Under the pieces are notes generated by a model that worked only from the letters and a program-made list of their open reading frames with translations, was not told where the DNA came from and ran no database searches. A program made the translations under genes and the position numbers. From positions 319,952 through 383,951 of the forward strand of contig MNCI01021017.1 in NCBI GenBank assembly GCA_015680685.1: a stretch of 64,000 nucleotides of DNA, in the 5' to 3' direction. This stretch comes from Gnetum montanum (lineage: Eukaryota; Streptophyta; Gnetopsida; Gnetales; Gnetaceae). The stretch's first letter is position 1, and each line of letters begins with the position of its first letter. This document shows positions 25,058-37,164 of this stretch, piece after piece.

Positions 25058-25931
25058 TTAGAACCTAATTTATTTGCTACATCCAACCATAAAAATCACA
25101 AGTGTTCACGCACAATCCAACCAAATTCTATGGATGGGACTAGTTGTGCATTAAAATTATTATGCTTTGATCATAGTTCACTTTTTTCCCACTTGGACTA
25201 GTGGTAGCTTCATCACGTATGATTAAGTCCAAAGTGAGGCATACAATGTCTAATTCTATGCTGCTCCTTATGATGATAAAGAGATAAATTAACTACGCTG
25301 AAAATAAGATCTAAAATAGCTTATGTGTGATGATTATTTGTCCCCAATCATCCATTCACATCTTAGACTTCATATAACTACCACTAGGATTGCCAAGCAT
25401 ATGTCATTAGGTGTGCCAAATAGTACACTCTTGGATTACCATGTACTTACACTTAAGCCCTTGTGATTAAGTCATACTCATTCTGCTTAATAACAAGAAT
25501 AGTAAATAGTAATAAATGGAAAAATTACCTAAAGAAAACAATAAATAATTAAACAATTAAATAACTAAAGCAATAATAAATCTAAGTGAATGCAAAAATG
25601 ATGGAAGTAATTTCGATCTTTATTTATAGTGATGTAACATGTACAAGTACATCACACTTGAACAAAGGTGTTGTACAATTACAAACATTACATTGTGGGT
25701 ATGCACTAGGAATAAGAACTTGAATGAAGAAATCTAAGAAAGACTATATCAAAAACTGAGAACTAAAACTATGTCTCAACCATGCACCTAAGTGTTGTAT
25801 TTATAGGCTAGCATAGAAGAGATGATATTGGATATCTGACATCATTTCTTGGGACCTGATATTGCATATCCAATATTAGAGCTTCGATATTAGGTTTCTA
25901 ATATCGAGGCTAACACAATGATTTCTCATCA
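25058..25931 (-). repeat. 3' LTR of A3
   Basis: Similar along its length to 30594-31362 and to A4 LTRs, ending TCTCATCA at 25931. The left edge is approximate because the TGATGAG start is eroded. Adjoining internal sequence ACTTATGACTAAATGAAAACTC corresponds to A4's at 40728 onward. Confidence 0.75.
25798..25906 (-). promoter_or_regulatory. LTR A3 core promoter
   Basis: TATAAATA on the minus strand at 25805-25798, then exactly 17 bp, then a 22-bp dyad (25823-25844, TGATATTGGAT half). A further dyad at 25885-25906 has 9-bp arms CGATATTAG and CTAATATCG around GTTT. Arm bases differ from A2 but the symmetry remains. Confidence 0.65.
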
Positions 25932-26119
25932 TACACTTATGACTAAATGAAAACTCATCCTCAAGTTAAACAAAAGGAGGAACATGTTCTTTATAAAAAT
26001 TGATGGAATGGTATGGAATTATTGAATAACTTAGAAAAACAAACAAATGGACTTATTTATGACATAGTGGTGCTTACAAAAATTGGGACACAAAATTATA
26101 AGACATAACTTGGGGAACT

Positions 26120-27687
26120 TCATGTGGTTCCTATAGCCAGTGGCTCTTCCATCGGGTACTTCCCTTTATCATCAAGCTTTTGAAATTTGTAGCGATCAAG
26201 AAATTCTTGCAATTTCTCCTCTTCCATCCTTAGGTTTTGTACCATCTAGGATACTAAACCAATGTGTGCTAGCACTAGTACATCCAAAGGACATGGCAGT
26301 TGTAGGAACATCTTATTGGCCTTCACATACCACGCTGCAAACTACTGTCGTTTTTCCTCAAAGGCACTAGCTTTCTTTCTTAATTCTTAATAATCTGTTA
26401 ATCTCCTAGCTAGGTCTATGGTGACATCCTTATATCCATGATAGCTATCTTTAACCACCTTTACTTCTAAGTTTGTCACATGGAGCTTTTGCAAAGCATC
26501 TTTTCTATTCACAAACTCTTTTTCATATAATGCATAGGTGGTTGCTACCTACTTTTCCAACTCACTTCTAGGCTAGCCTGCTATTAACATGGCAAGGTTG
26601 GCATATATAAGGTTACCCAATTCCATGTACTCTTTCAAAGCCTAAATCTGCAAGTCTTTATTTTTCACTTCCACCTAATGGACCAAAGCATAGCTATCCA
26701 AGATGGATTTCCAATCAGGATTTCACATTGACATGGCTCCAATACTAGCTTTAGCCATCTAGATTTCCTTTTCATTTATTTTCTTATACACGCCTACTTG
26801 GTTGTGGAAGTGTTCCCTTAGCCTTTCATGTTTCTTGGCCCCATTTTTCCATGTGCCAATTTTGATTGCTAACTTATATCAAATGACTCAAACCTCCTCC
26901 ATGGAAAGGGTTCTATTTTTCCTGGCCAGCTTATTGATGTCCTAGTTAATCCTCACCAATTGTTCTCACAACTAGTGGAGAATTTCCTCTAAAATATTCC
27001 CTTGGCCATATAGGTGGAGATTTGGTTGAGCCCTTTCATGGGAAATAGATGATATGTCCCTATTTTGAAATAGGTTCTCTCTTCTAGAGTTAATTCATGA
27101 TATGTTTTGTCATCCTTGCCATATGCCCACCTTAGCCACAACTTTCTTGTATCAGGGTTAGATCTTGTAGACAAATGGGCTAACTTATCCCCTTCATTTG
27201 ATAGATTTAGAGCTTCGAATATTGCTTTAATAGAAAAGTCAACATTAACTTCACAAATGCTAATTGTGGTGCCTTCCTCCTTGTTATGCCAAAATTGGTA
27301 TGTTTCTCCAAGATACCACTCACCATTGTCTAAAAGAATAGGCCACAAAGGTGATGCTTGAAGTTGTGTTTGAACTGCTTTTGAAGAAAACCCCATAAAT
27401 GGACTGAAGTTCATCTCCATGATGATCATGGTCAACATGGATTTTTCTTGAATGGCCTTAAGGCATTTTGAGGACAACATGAGGCATTGTCCTTGTGTAG
27501 GGGCCTATGGTTCTACAACCTCTCCCTGAAATAACTATCCTATGATAGGATCCTCTTGATGAATGTTGAATGATTGAGCTTCCTACTCCACATGCTTTGC
27601 ACGTTCGCCTTGTTGGCCTCAGCCACCTTGTGGGCGCTTGGCTACTCATTGCAAAGGTTCTCCTTGTGCTTCTCCTTTTGGGGTCAT
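26120..27687 (-). pseudogene. ORF2 of A3: plant 'putative transposon protein'-like, decayed
   Basis: The ATG at 27687 directly follows a splice-acceptor-like TTGCAG and is in frame with the long stretch 27480-26989. The N-terminus (MTPKGEAQG, later VE-stop-EAQSFNIHQEDP) matches A4's ORF2. The core has WYLGETYQFWHNKEEGTT, then VNVDFSIKAIFEALNL and YHLFPMKGLNQISTY. The layout (short beta-like V-x-F, helices, then PxKxLxxI) resembles the domain annotated in plants as 'putative plant transposon protein'; this is my judgement from memory of the family. The next ~1.2 kb of A4 is missing. The frame ends with a TGA at 26122-26120 after GTT, as in A4. Function unknown; nonsense codons and a frameshift make it inactive. 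Confidence 0.55.
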
Positions 27688-27986
27688 CTGCAATCATGTA
27701 AAGATTGGATGTTACTAAGGTGTTGATATTTACCATTAATAGATGTAGACCATACTCCTGACCTTAATTTCATTATGTTCTTTAGTTTATATGATTACAT
27801 AGAAAAATTTCTAGGAAAAATTTTCAAAGAGTATTTTTCTTCTTTTATGAACCTTCAAAATTAGTTCCTTTTCCCTTATGTATGGCTTATTATAATAGTT
27901 ATGGTCCCTTAGGGGAAAATATTAATGTTTTTGGCTTTACCACAATTGATTTTTTAGTATAACACTTATGGTTTTAATAGTCTTAC
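27688..27986 (-). other. Predicted intron upstream of A3 ORF2
   Basis: Donor AAGG|GTAAGA (intron starts 27986) and acceptor GATTGCAG (intron ends 27688), giving 299 bp. The homologous positions in A4 keep AAGG|GTAATT and GATTGCAG. The acceptor touches the ORF2 ATG in both copies. Splicing is inferred, not shown. Confidence 0.55.
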
Positions 27987-28245
27987 CCTTATAATATCCT
28001 TTGGGCAATAGAAAATATTGGAAAATGTGGTACAAGTTTCCCATGCAAGTGGCCCCCCTATCCCCCTATGACTAACTTGAACACCAAGTTCAAATAGGTT
28101 CAAATGATATGGAAAATGGGGTAGTAGATAGCCAAATATCGTAGGTTGTAGTTGGTTGTGCAAAGCTCTGTGTCATGAGAAAAAATTTGAAAAACTCCCC
28201 TTGCTGCAAATGATGAGAATGAATCTTGGGCACTACAGGGGTTAG

Positions 28246-28302
28246 ATATATATATAGGTTTTGTGTGACCTGATATTAGGTATATCAGGTACCCAATATC
28301 AA
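28246..28302 (-). promoter_or_regulatory. Internal promoter-like module of A3
   Basis: A TATATATATA run (about 28247-28256) is followed 14 bp away by GATATTAGGTATATC and ATATCAGGTACCCAATATC, near-palindromes of the same type as the LTR motifs. More GATATT-type half-sites continue to ~28350. It lies ~260 bp upstream of the predicted donor for ORF2. Confidence 0.55.
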
Positions 28303-29689
28303 GTATTCGATGTCACATCCAACCTAATATTAGGTACTCAATATTAGGATCCATGAATAAGCATCTCATGGGGATACTAAGCATAAGAAATGAAGCCCTA
28401 GGGTTGACTGGAAGGTTTTAGGTTAGGTCCATAGTTCTAGGTTAAGTAGGAAATCGTATGAAGGCACTAAAAGTGTAAGAAGGTGGATTCATTAACGTTA
28501 AAAGCTTTAGAAGAAGTAAGAAAAAGGGTAGTGAAATTGAGGTTATGGATGAATCAAGTTACATGAGAAGAAAAACTACAAAATTTAATAGTTATTCACT
28601 TGGAAGGTTAAGAATGATGTGGTTGTATCAAACAAGTCACAAAAGTTACATAAGTGGATCCTTCCCAAAGCAAGCTTCAACCCATAATGCCCTTGTGTAA
28701 CCACACCTAAAAATGTCTATAGTTACTAAAGGGGTTGAATGCAACACATACTTGTGCAACAAAACACATATGTTAAAACCACCAATTTGAGATAATAACT
28801 CGATATTACACAAAACCACAAGTTAGGATCAAATAGATAGTGAGATGAGATGGACTGTAGAAAGAATTGTTGAAATTTGGACATGAGGTGCCTTACCATG
28901 GGCACAATGAATGCTTGTGTGTTATTAATGGTTAAATAATCATGAGTCCTTCTTTCCAAGATTCAAACAAAGTCCAAATCACATTTCAGTGACATTGCAT
29001 CATTTCATCATGTCAGTGGACAACCATAATACTATCATAGTTTTAAGGAGTAACATCACTTGGAATTTTGTCCAAGGGAGGATCTTATTTATGGGACTCA
29101 TGTGTGTGTGTTTTTTTTTGAAGTTTTGAGAAGCCACAAACCTTTAGGCATGGGTACATGTCTTTCTAGTAGGACTCGTAGAATTTATTCAGTGCCTTTT
29201 ATGGTACTCATACTTCCATTTTTCATTATATCTATAAGGATATAATTACAACCTCAGCAACATGATAGAACATACCGAAGTGGCAAAAGAGAATCCACAA
29301 ATCCCTTTGATGTCACACCCTTTACATTCCACCTTGGCTCTGCACTCTTCTACTTAGACATAATGATTATGGGTTTATTTTTAGATTGTATGATGAAAAA
29401 GAATATCATTATGACTAGATCAAGAACATCTTACTAATGGAATGAGTCGATGGATGACATGGTCTCACTATCCAAATAATCAGTCCCTTATGACTTAACA
29501 ACATAGAGAAAACCTCACCTCAATGGACAACATTATTGTTTTATTCATAAGTGAGATTACATAATAAAGAAAATGAAAAAAAAAAAATAGAAAAAGTTGG
29601 AAGGAATCAAAAAAATTATATCAAGAAATAAGAAACTAACAAAAAAATGTAAAAAAAAAATATGGAAGACACTTATGAATCCTAAATAT
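28303..29689 (-). other. Non-coding spacer between gag and ORF2 in A3
   Basis: Alignable by eye with 44242-45589 of A4. A shared purine-rich block on the minus strand (GCTTTGGGAAGGATCCAC, 28667-28650) and a block around 29140-29165 (TTAGGCATGGGTACATGT on plus) are conserved. No coding frame of note. Confidence 0.5.
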
Positions 29690-30593
29690 TAGAATCGGGA
29701 GTGTCCCCCATGGCTAAACATTTGGTCATGACAAGGATTAGAATGGGGGGTGTCCCCCATGTGGTTATGGTGGATATGAAGGATAGGGTTGATTTGGTGA
29801 TGGTCTTCCCCATGACTATGGTTGTTGTCACTATGGTTGTGATAGTGTTGAGGCTAGTAATAAGTTCCCTTAGGATGGTATGGTTGGTTGTGAGGCTATC
29901 TATAATTACCTTGTGAAAGAGGAAATCTCCTGGGCATGTGCTTCTGTACAAACTTTAGATTTAAGGCACATGCCCAATACTCATGTAGATGCAACAAGGT
30001 TGGTCAATGGCCCTTTTGATGGTCATATATGTAGATTTCACATCCATTATCTTCTTTTGTGGTTGAGTTTATAGCCTTACTTTCATCAGCCATTGTTCAT
30101 GTTAGCCAGAAATTATTCCTAGTTATTTCTTGGTTCTATATCCATTTTCTATTGTGATTTCATAGCTTGTTTTGCATGATCCTCTCCTTGACCATCTCAA
30201 TGAGAGTTGTAACATTTTCATATATCCATTTCAAAATCCTATTAAACTTTGCTTCAAGTTCATCAATAGATTTCTATATTAGCAAGGTTTGTTTTGTAAT
30301 CACCTTATCGAGAGCGGTTTCTTTCTCCTTACCATAGATATGGGCCTCCTCCTATTGAAGAGTTGGGTCCCACTAATATTTCTCAATGTTCTCCCATTTA
30401 CATATCTCTCATTCTTCTTGTGCCACATGTTCAATTAGTTCTTGGATCTGATGGGCTTGTAGCTCATATAATTGACTTGGAGCATACATCCCAATGGTCT
30501 CCCTCATTTCATTATGAAGCTCATCTATGAGGTGGAATAGTTGCCTTTGCTTAGATAAATCATGTCCTAATCATTTATTCAGTAGAGAATAAT
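29690..30593 (-). pseudogene. gag of A3, N-terminally deleted and broken
   Basis: Begins in mid-capsid with YYSLL, HLIDELHNEMRETIGMYA and HQIQELIEHVAQEE, matching the plus-strand gag of A5 at about 60885-61065. Downstream it keeps the unusual conserved CEIYIYDHQKGH...LLHLHEYWA segment (near 30030-29960) and a His/Pro-rich tail. Many stops. Its N-terminal half, leader and primer-binding site are lost at a deletion junction with the LTR near 30594. Confidence 0.7.
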
Positions 30594-31362
30594 ATCTATC
30601 TAAATGGTTATGCTTTGATCATAGTTTTTTTTCCCACTTGGACTAGTGGTAATTTCATCATGTATGGTTTAGTCCAAAGTGAGGCATATGATGTTGTCTA
30701 ATTCTATGCTGCTCCTAATGACAATAAAGAGATAAATTAAGTAAGCTACTAAACAATGGAAAATAAGATCTAAAATAGCTTATGTGCAATGATTATTCAT
30801 CCCTAATCATCCATACACATCTTGGACTTCATATAACTACCATTGGGATTGCCAAGTGTACATCACTGGGTGTGCCAAACAATACACTACTAGATTACCA
30901 AGTACTTATAGTTAAGCACTCATGATTAAGTCATACTCATTTTGCTTAATGACAAGAATAGTAAATAGAAATAAATGGAAACATTAACTAAAGAAAATAG
31001 TAAATAATTAAATAATTAAATAATTAAAGCAATAATAAATCTAAGTGAATGCAGCAATGATGGAAGTAATCTTGATCCTTATTTCCAGTCATGTAACATG
31101 TCCAAGTACATCACACTTGAATAAAGTTGTCATACGATTACAAACATTACATTGTGGGCATGCACTAAGAATAATAGAACTTGAATGCAAAAATATAAGA
31201 AAGACTATCAAAAACTGAGAACTAAAACTATGTCCCAACCATGCACCCAAGTGTTGTATTTATAAGCTAACATGGAAGAGATGATATTGGATATTCGACA
31301 TCATTTCTTGGCAACTGATATTGAGTATCCAATATCAGGGCTGACACAATGATGACTCATCA
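30594..31362 (-). repeat. 5' LTR of A3, truncated at its 3' end
   Basis: Matches 25150-25931 and ends GACTCATCA at 31362. The ~90 bp at the TGATGAG...ACCATACG end are missing. The promoter dyads remain in decayed form (for example GATATTGAGTATCCAATATC at 31318-31337), with TATTTATA at 31257-31264. Confidence 0.75.
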
Positions 31363-34291
31363 ACTAAGAAAAATACTATAAATCCAAATTTCCAAAGCCA
31401 AAAATTAAAAATAACAATAGAAAGAAAAAATAGCTAAGCTGTTAAAAATGTAATTTAATTAGAAATATTAAATTCACAACAAATAGAAAAAATACATTTA
31501 CATCCAAAAGATATAAAGATTTAACATTTTATAAATTGTCAAATATACACTACATGAAACATGAATAAAATATAAATAAAAGTTTATCTACATCAAAAAT
31601 AGGCAAAGTAGAGTACCAATACAACATTCCAATATCATAAATTCATCTGAATGATATAGCATAGAATTAAACTTTAACTAGAACATAATGAAAACAAATG
31701 ATCTTAATGTATGAAACCAAGTAATAGTTACCTCTTTTATATTCTCCTCCTCTAAGAAAATATAATCACCTAAAAATCACATACAACCAAGGAAATCAAT
31801 CCTAAGACAAAGTAGGATAAACAAACTATCAAAATAATCTCTTACAAGTTTGGTTAGATGCATCACATAGTTGAATAATCATGCATATGGATAGTTGAAA
31901 AATGAAGTTATCCAAATAAATACAACAAAATATAAATAGATTTTCTTGTGAAATGCTTTATGCTATAAATACCAACTCACAACCATGATATTCTTTGCAC
32001 AATAATCATTAAAAATAGATGAAACTTGCCATAATATGTGTATTGATTGGAAAATTCAGTGTTGGAAAAACCAAAAATCCCAGCACATAATAGTTTAACC
32101 TCAAATCCACAGGCCTTGGAAAGGATTTGAAGTAGCTCAAATGGTCTTGTTGATTACTTGAGAAATTATGTGGGTCTATTACTGAGAAATAAAATAAATA
32201 TGAGCAAATTTTTGATTACAAGGTGTACTATAGAAACGAAGAATGAAGAGATAGAAAAAATATTACAAAACAAGCTAAAATTGCAAACTTTGATATTAAT
32301 CACAATGAAAGAAAATGCTAGAATAAATGATTTAGAAAATAAAAATTATGAATTTTTGAACCTAAAAAATAAAACGATATCTTTAATCTCAGATGCAAAT
32401 TGCATGGTGTGTTCTACTATAATATCTGCACAAATCTTTTCCTAAAATTTACCTATTGTTGGTTCTCTATGTTCTAATAATATGCACTAGTTGGAAATGA
32501 CTATGGAATTTTAGATTTGCTCTAATCCAAAAGTCTCAAGTTCAGATGAAAGAAAAATGATCCATAGTCCTTAAAAAGATGCAAACTTTGGTCTAAATAG
32601 AACTATGAATGTCTTGATTTTTTGATGATTTGATTCTGCTTGATTTCTGACATTCCCTACAAAGTTTCTAATGTCATTTGGTTGTCAAAATCTATAGCAT
32701 ATGATACACCAATGTTTCTGAATTTTTGAGCATGAAATACAAATGTATTTGGCATTTTCACCACCCAAAACTGTAGCATATGAATCATCAACGTATGAAG
32801 CTTTTCTTGCCAACTTTGATAACACACTTGAATAATTTTCATGGTCCAAACTCCAACATGTATACCACCAAATTTTTTGAATTTTTTGTTGCTAATTTTA
32901 GCAACGTGTTTACATTTTGATCCTTCATAAATTGACATAAATGAAATTTCCATCTTATGAAATGTAAATTTCACTCTACACATGAAGAAATATCCAAAAC
33001 TTTGCTCAAATAAGACCATAGGGTAGGATTTTTTGATGGAAAAGTAGAAAATTATTTCTATGTTTAAATTCCCATCAAATTATAATGAAAATTATTACCT
33101 ATTAGATTCTTATTCATAATATAAATTTTATTTGAGGTGTTTCATTGGCTCCTCTTGGTTGATGTTTGGAGGTTGATCTAGGAGATACCAACAAAAGATA
33201 TGAAACACTACCACAGGTTAAATCACCAATGCTTACTCTCTCCACTTGATTTTGTAGTTGTCAAACCATGTTGAGGAGTGCTCATGATATTGAAATAACA
33301 TCATGATGGAATGTTATGAGTTTGAGATGAGGTAAAGGCTAAATTGGCTATCAAGATGGTCACTTCTTCTATTTGAATAACCACATGAGCTAACAAGGAA
33401 TTTCAAATGTTGACATCATAGTTATGATATGGTGGGGATATTCTTGCTGAAAAAGGAGGTTCTCATGCTTCATGCTTGAACTACTAGTTACTTGATGATG
33501 TGTTAAAGAAGCCAACACTTTGTTCTTGGGCTTCTTTGACCACCAGGCTCTCCTATTTCAAATTCATTGATTGTAATTGGCTTCAGGATACATTGGCCTC
33601 TTGGCTTTCATGGTAATTTACTTCTCTAGTTTTCTTATTTTTTAAGAAATGAAACCTTCATTGGATTTCATTACTAAGGCCAAATTTGGTTTCATTTTCT
33701 TATTGAATAAGATGTGTTATATTCAAAAATCTAAATGGTGGGTCATGTCAAAGGAGGTGTCACATGATGATGGTGCATGAATGTCAAACATTAATTTTCC
33801 TTAGTATCAAGGTAAGGAAAGTTGTACTTTGGATATGGGGATATGTATTAAGAGAGATAATAGGAGTGATGTGAGGTAAGCAGTATTGGCAAGGTTGAAC
33901 AAGCTAACCAAATCTCATGTATCAAGGTCATGCGATAACTCTAATGTAATTAATTTCCATCATTGTGATGAATTTAGGCTTCTTCCTACAAGCACAAATT
34001 TAATAGGATAAGAAAACAAGTCAAAGAATACATGTGATTACAAGAGATTACATAAGACCATGTGAGATAATAGGTAGATATAGGACAACATTATTTATAA
34101 TTGATAAAACATGGAAAATCTATATTTTTCCTCATGGATTCATACAAATTTTTTAGTATCTTGAGATGCCAAAAAGAAATAAGAGGTCATATGAGCTCAC
34201 TTGTTGTAGGCTACTTAGGTCAACCAATGTCAATCATTTACCCATACTTGAAAACAAAGGCAAACAAAGGCTACAAGAAAATAGGTTGGCA
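31363..34291. other. No intact gene; probable 3' region of the Tat-like element
   Basis: Follows the end of the minus-strand Tat-like pol. The frame at 32158-32445 (Asn/Lys/Ile-rich) resembles no family I know. Part of this stretch may be that element's 3' untranslated region and LTR, but no boundaries could be set. Confidence 0.35.
32688..32930. repeat. Three degenerate ~81-bp tandem units
   Basis: Units starting near 32688, 32770 and 32850 share a TGTAGCATATGAATCACCAACGT-like start, a run around GAATTTTTTG and an end like CATGGTCCAAA. Because 81 is a multiple of three, a minus-strand frame (33019-32657) stays open through all three; I do not regard it as a gene. Confidence 0.5.
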
Positions 34292-36506
34292 TTAGATATA
34301 ATAAGGTTTGAGATAGGAATGTTTGGCTAGATTGGTCAATTCATTCTCATCCATGTCTACCAACTTGAATGCTTCATTGCTATAAGCTTTGGTAACCAAG
34401 AAAGGTCCTTCCCAATTAGCCAAGAATGTTTATGCATGTTTTCAAACAACCTTAAGGATAAGGTCTCCTTCCTTGACTTTCTACCTATTCAAGTCATGAC
34501 AATGTTGTTTCTTCTACCTCTCTTGATATCATTTGTTATGAGAAATAATTTATATTTGTTGTTCCTCCACCAAATTAAGGTCAACGATATGCATTTTATT
34601 ATTTTGCTCATCATTGTTGAAATTAGATAAAGATACCCTTAATTATGGCACTTGCAATTCAAGAGGTAAAACAACTTCAAATTCATAATTAAGGCTATAC
34701 AAGATGCCTCTAATTATAGTTCTAAAGCTTATCCTATTGGCCCAAGGTACATGCACAAGTCATTCATGCCAATTATGTTTGCTATTATTTAGCATCTTCT
34801 TAAGGAGATTTATGATGATCATGTTGATGGCTTCAACTTGCTTATTGGCTTGTAGATAGTATGGTGATGAAAAGAAATGTTTGATGTTTAATTATTGACA
34901 AAAGGTTTGAATTTCCTGGCTATTGAACTATGGTCCATTGCTTGTGACTATAGTTAAGAGAATGCTAAAACAAGCCACTATGTTGCTTAATAAGAATTTA
35001 TAGACTTGTTGAGATGTTGTTTTCCTTAGAGAAATTTCTTCAACCCACTTTGTAAAATATTTAGTTGTGAGGATGAAGAAGTAATTCCCTATGGAAGGCA
35101 TTATAGGTCTAATAATGTCGATTCCCCATTTTTGAAATAGCCATGTGATTTGATTAGTATATAACTTTGTTAGTGGCACATGTATTAAGTTGTCATGCCA
35201 TTGATAGGTGTTACAAGTTTTAACCTTTTGTAGGTAGTTTCTTTCCATATAGGATTAGTAGTATCCAAAGCATCTAATATTTGTGATCATGGCTCTAGGT
35301 CCTATATGCCCTCCACATATACCCTTGTGAACTTGCTCAAGGACTATTGTAGCTTTAGTTTTTTCTAAGCATACTAAGAATATGTCATCATAGAACCTTC
35401 AACATAATGTGTTTTTGGCTACTAGGACATATTTTTTTGATCGTTTAAGTACAACCTCTTTTTGAGATGTAGTTAGGTTCTATGAAAGTTCACTATGCAT
35501 ACCACTCTTGTCATGGAACACTATCAATGGTAGCTATAGAGGCACCTTCAATGTGCTACTTGATGGAAAGAATATAGTTTTCCATCAAGGAAGGTAACTT
35601 GCTAAACACATTCGACATCACACTTAGGGATAATGTTGTAATGAGATTAGCTAAGGTGTTCTTAATTTGGGGAAAATATTGAATACAAACATCTATAAAC
35701 TATAGCATGAATTTTTTTGGCTAAGTCACGATAAGATTATAAATGTTTGGCATTACATGTGTAGACCTCGATTACTTGGTTAACCATAAGTTGTAAATTA
35801 CCTTTTAACATTAAACATATGATTACTTAGTTATGAGATACCATCATTCCTTTGATTAACCCTTCATATTTCACTACATTTGAAACACAACAAAATTTCA
35901 AGTCTCTACATCTCCACTACAAATTTGGCTAAGTGTCAAAATGGTGGCACTTTGCTCAAAGTTTTCTAAGTGTTGAGCATAGTTGGCTCAAACTACTAGA
36001 TTTGAAAAAAATTTCTAAGTGTTAGAATGATGACACTTTATACAAATTTGTCTAAGTGCTAGGACTGCACTCTCCATTACAGTAGAGCATAATCAACTTC
36101 AACAGCCAACGTTTTTGTAATTTTGGCTAAGTGTTTGAATGAGGTCACAAGTTGCAAAATTTTTCTAAGTGTTGAGACTACACTCCCACTGCTGGGACTA
36201 CACTTTAGAGCATAGTTAGCATAGTCAACACATAAACGCTAGTTTTACAATATTTTTCTAAGTGTTAGAACGATGACACAAGCTATAGATTTTTCCAAGT
36301 GCTGAGACTATGATCTCCACTACTAGGACTATGCTCTAGAGTATAGTCAGTGTAGTCAGTATGAAAACACCAATTTTGCAAAAAATTTCTAACTATTGGG
36401 ACTACACCTCCTAACTACACTTTAGATCGTGGTTAGTGTAGTCACCCCAAGTGCCAAATTTTGCATAGATTTATTTTAAGTTTTGAGCCTACACTCACTA
36501 CACTCA

Positions 36507-36698
36507 CTATGCTCAAGAGCATAGTCAACCTCCCCTAGAGTGTAGTCAACACTTAGCCACATTTTGCTTGCTATGCTCAGGAGCATAGTCAGCCTCCTTT
36601 GAAGCATAGTCAACACTTTGCCACATTTTTCTTGCTACACTCGGGAGCGTAGTTAGCCTCCCCTAGAGTGTAGTCAACATTTAGCCACATTTTGCTAG
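36507..36698 (+). repeat. Three exact-period 64-bp repeats with hairpins
   Basis: Units 36507-36570, 36571-36634 and 36635-36698. Each begins with a dyad: CTATGCTC-AA-GAGCATAG, CTATGCTC-AG-GAGCATAG, CTACACTC-GG-GAGCGTAG. Each ends with a TAGCCACATTTTGCTTG-like block. Looser copies of GAGCATAGTC extend over roughly 36060-37095. Confidence 0.85.
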
Positions 36699-37156
36699 TT
36701 TTTACCAATTTTCAACTAGATGTTGCCTAAGTTTGGGATTATGCTCCAGAGTGTAGTTAGAGCATAGTTAGTAAGAACTACCTCCAAAGGCCTCCACACC
36801 ATATCATTTGCATTCACATTAGCTCTAGCACCTATCTAGTAGTAGCATTTGTTATTTTTTGCCTCTTCCTTTTCCCACAAATTGTAACTATGCTCTAGGA
36901 GCATAGTCTCCAAAAGTTGCATTTTTGGCATTATTTAGCATTTTCAGATACATTTTGGTCTTCTCCATGCAGTTAGGCAATGTAGTCATAGTCTTAACTT
37001 CATAGACTTCATCAAAGCAACGACACTGCTCAACACCATAGAACTTAACACCAAAGCATAGTTGGGGTGAGCGTAGTCCCAACTATCCTAGAGCATAGTC
37101 CCACCTATCACTTTGCCACATGTTGCATGATCCACATTTTGGGCTAATCCTAGCCC

Positions 37157-37164
37157 TATAAATA
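37157..37164 (+). promoter_or_regulatory. TATA box of the 2.1-kb solo LTR
   Basis: TATAAATA preceded by CC and followed by CCC, about 1.4 kb into the LTR and just downstream of the GAGCATAG-rich region. This suggests transcription in the plus direction. Confidence 0.55.

Larger units (their letters stand above)
25058..31362 (-). mobile_element. Family A element A3 (gag + ORF2, no pol), decayed
   Basis: Reading down the minus strand: truncated 5' LTR (31362-30594), gag remnant (30593-29690), non-coding spacer, internal promoter (~28300-28246), intron (27986-27688), ORF2 (27687-26120), 3' LTR (25931-25058). No protease, reverse transcriptase or integrase motif is visible on either strand. A deletion fuses the 5' LTR directly to mid-gag and removes the primer-binding site. 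ORF2 also has an internal deletion of about 1.2 kb compared with A4. CpG sites are almost all lost. No convincing target-site duplication was found, because the left LTR edge is degraded. Confidence 0.8.

Noticed and set aside
29682-29951. Opposing frames on both strands rich in Thr/Ile/His
   Set aside because: They are shadows of the His/Pro-rich gag tail of A3.
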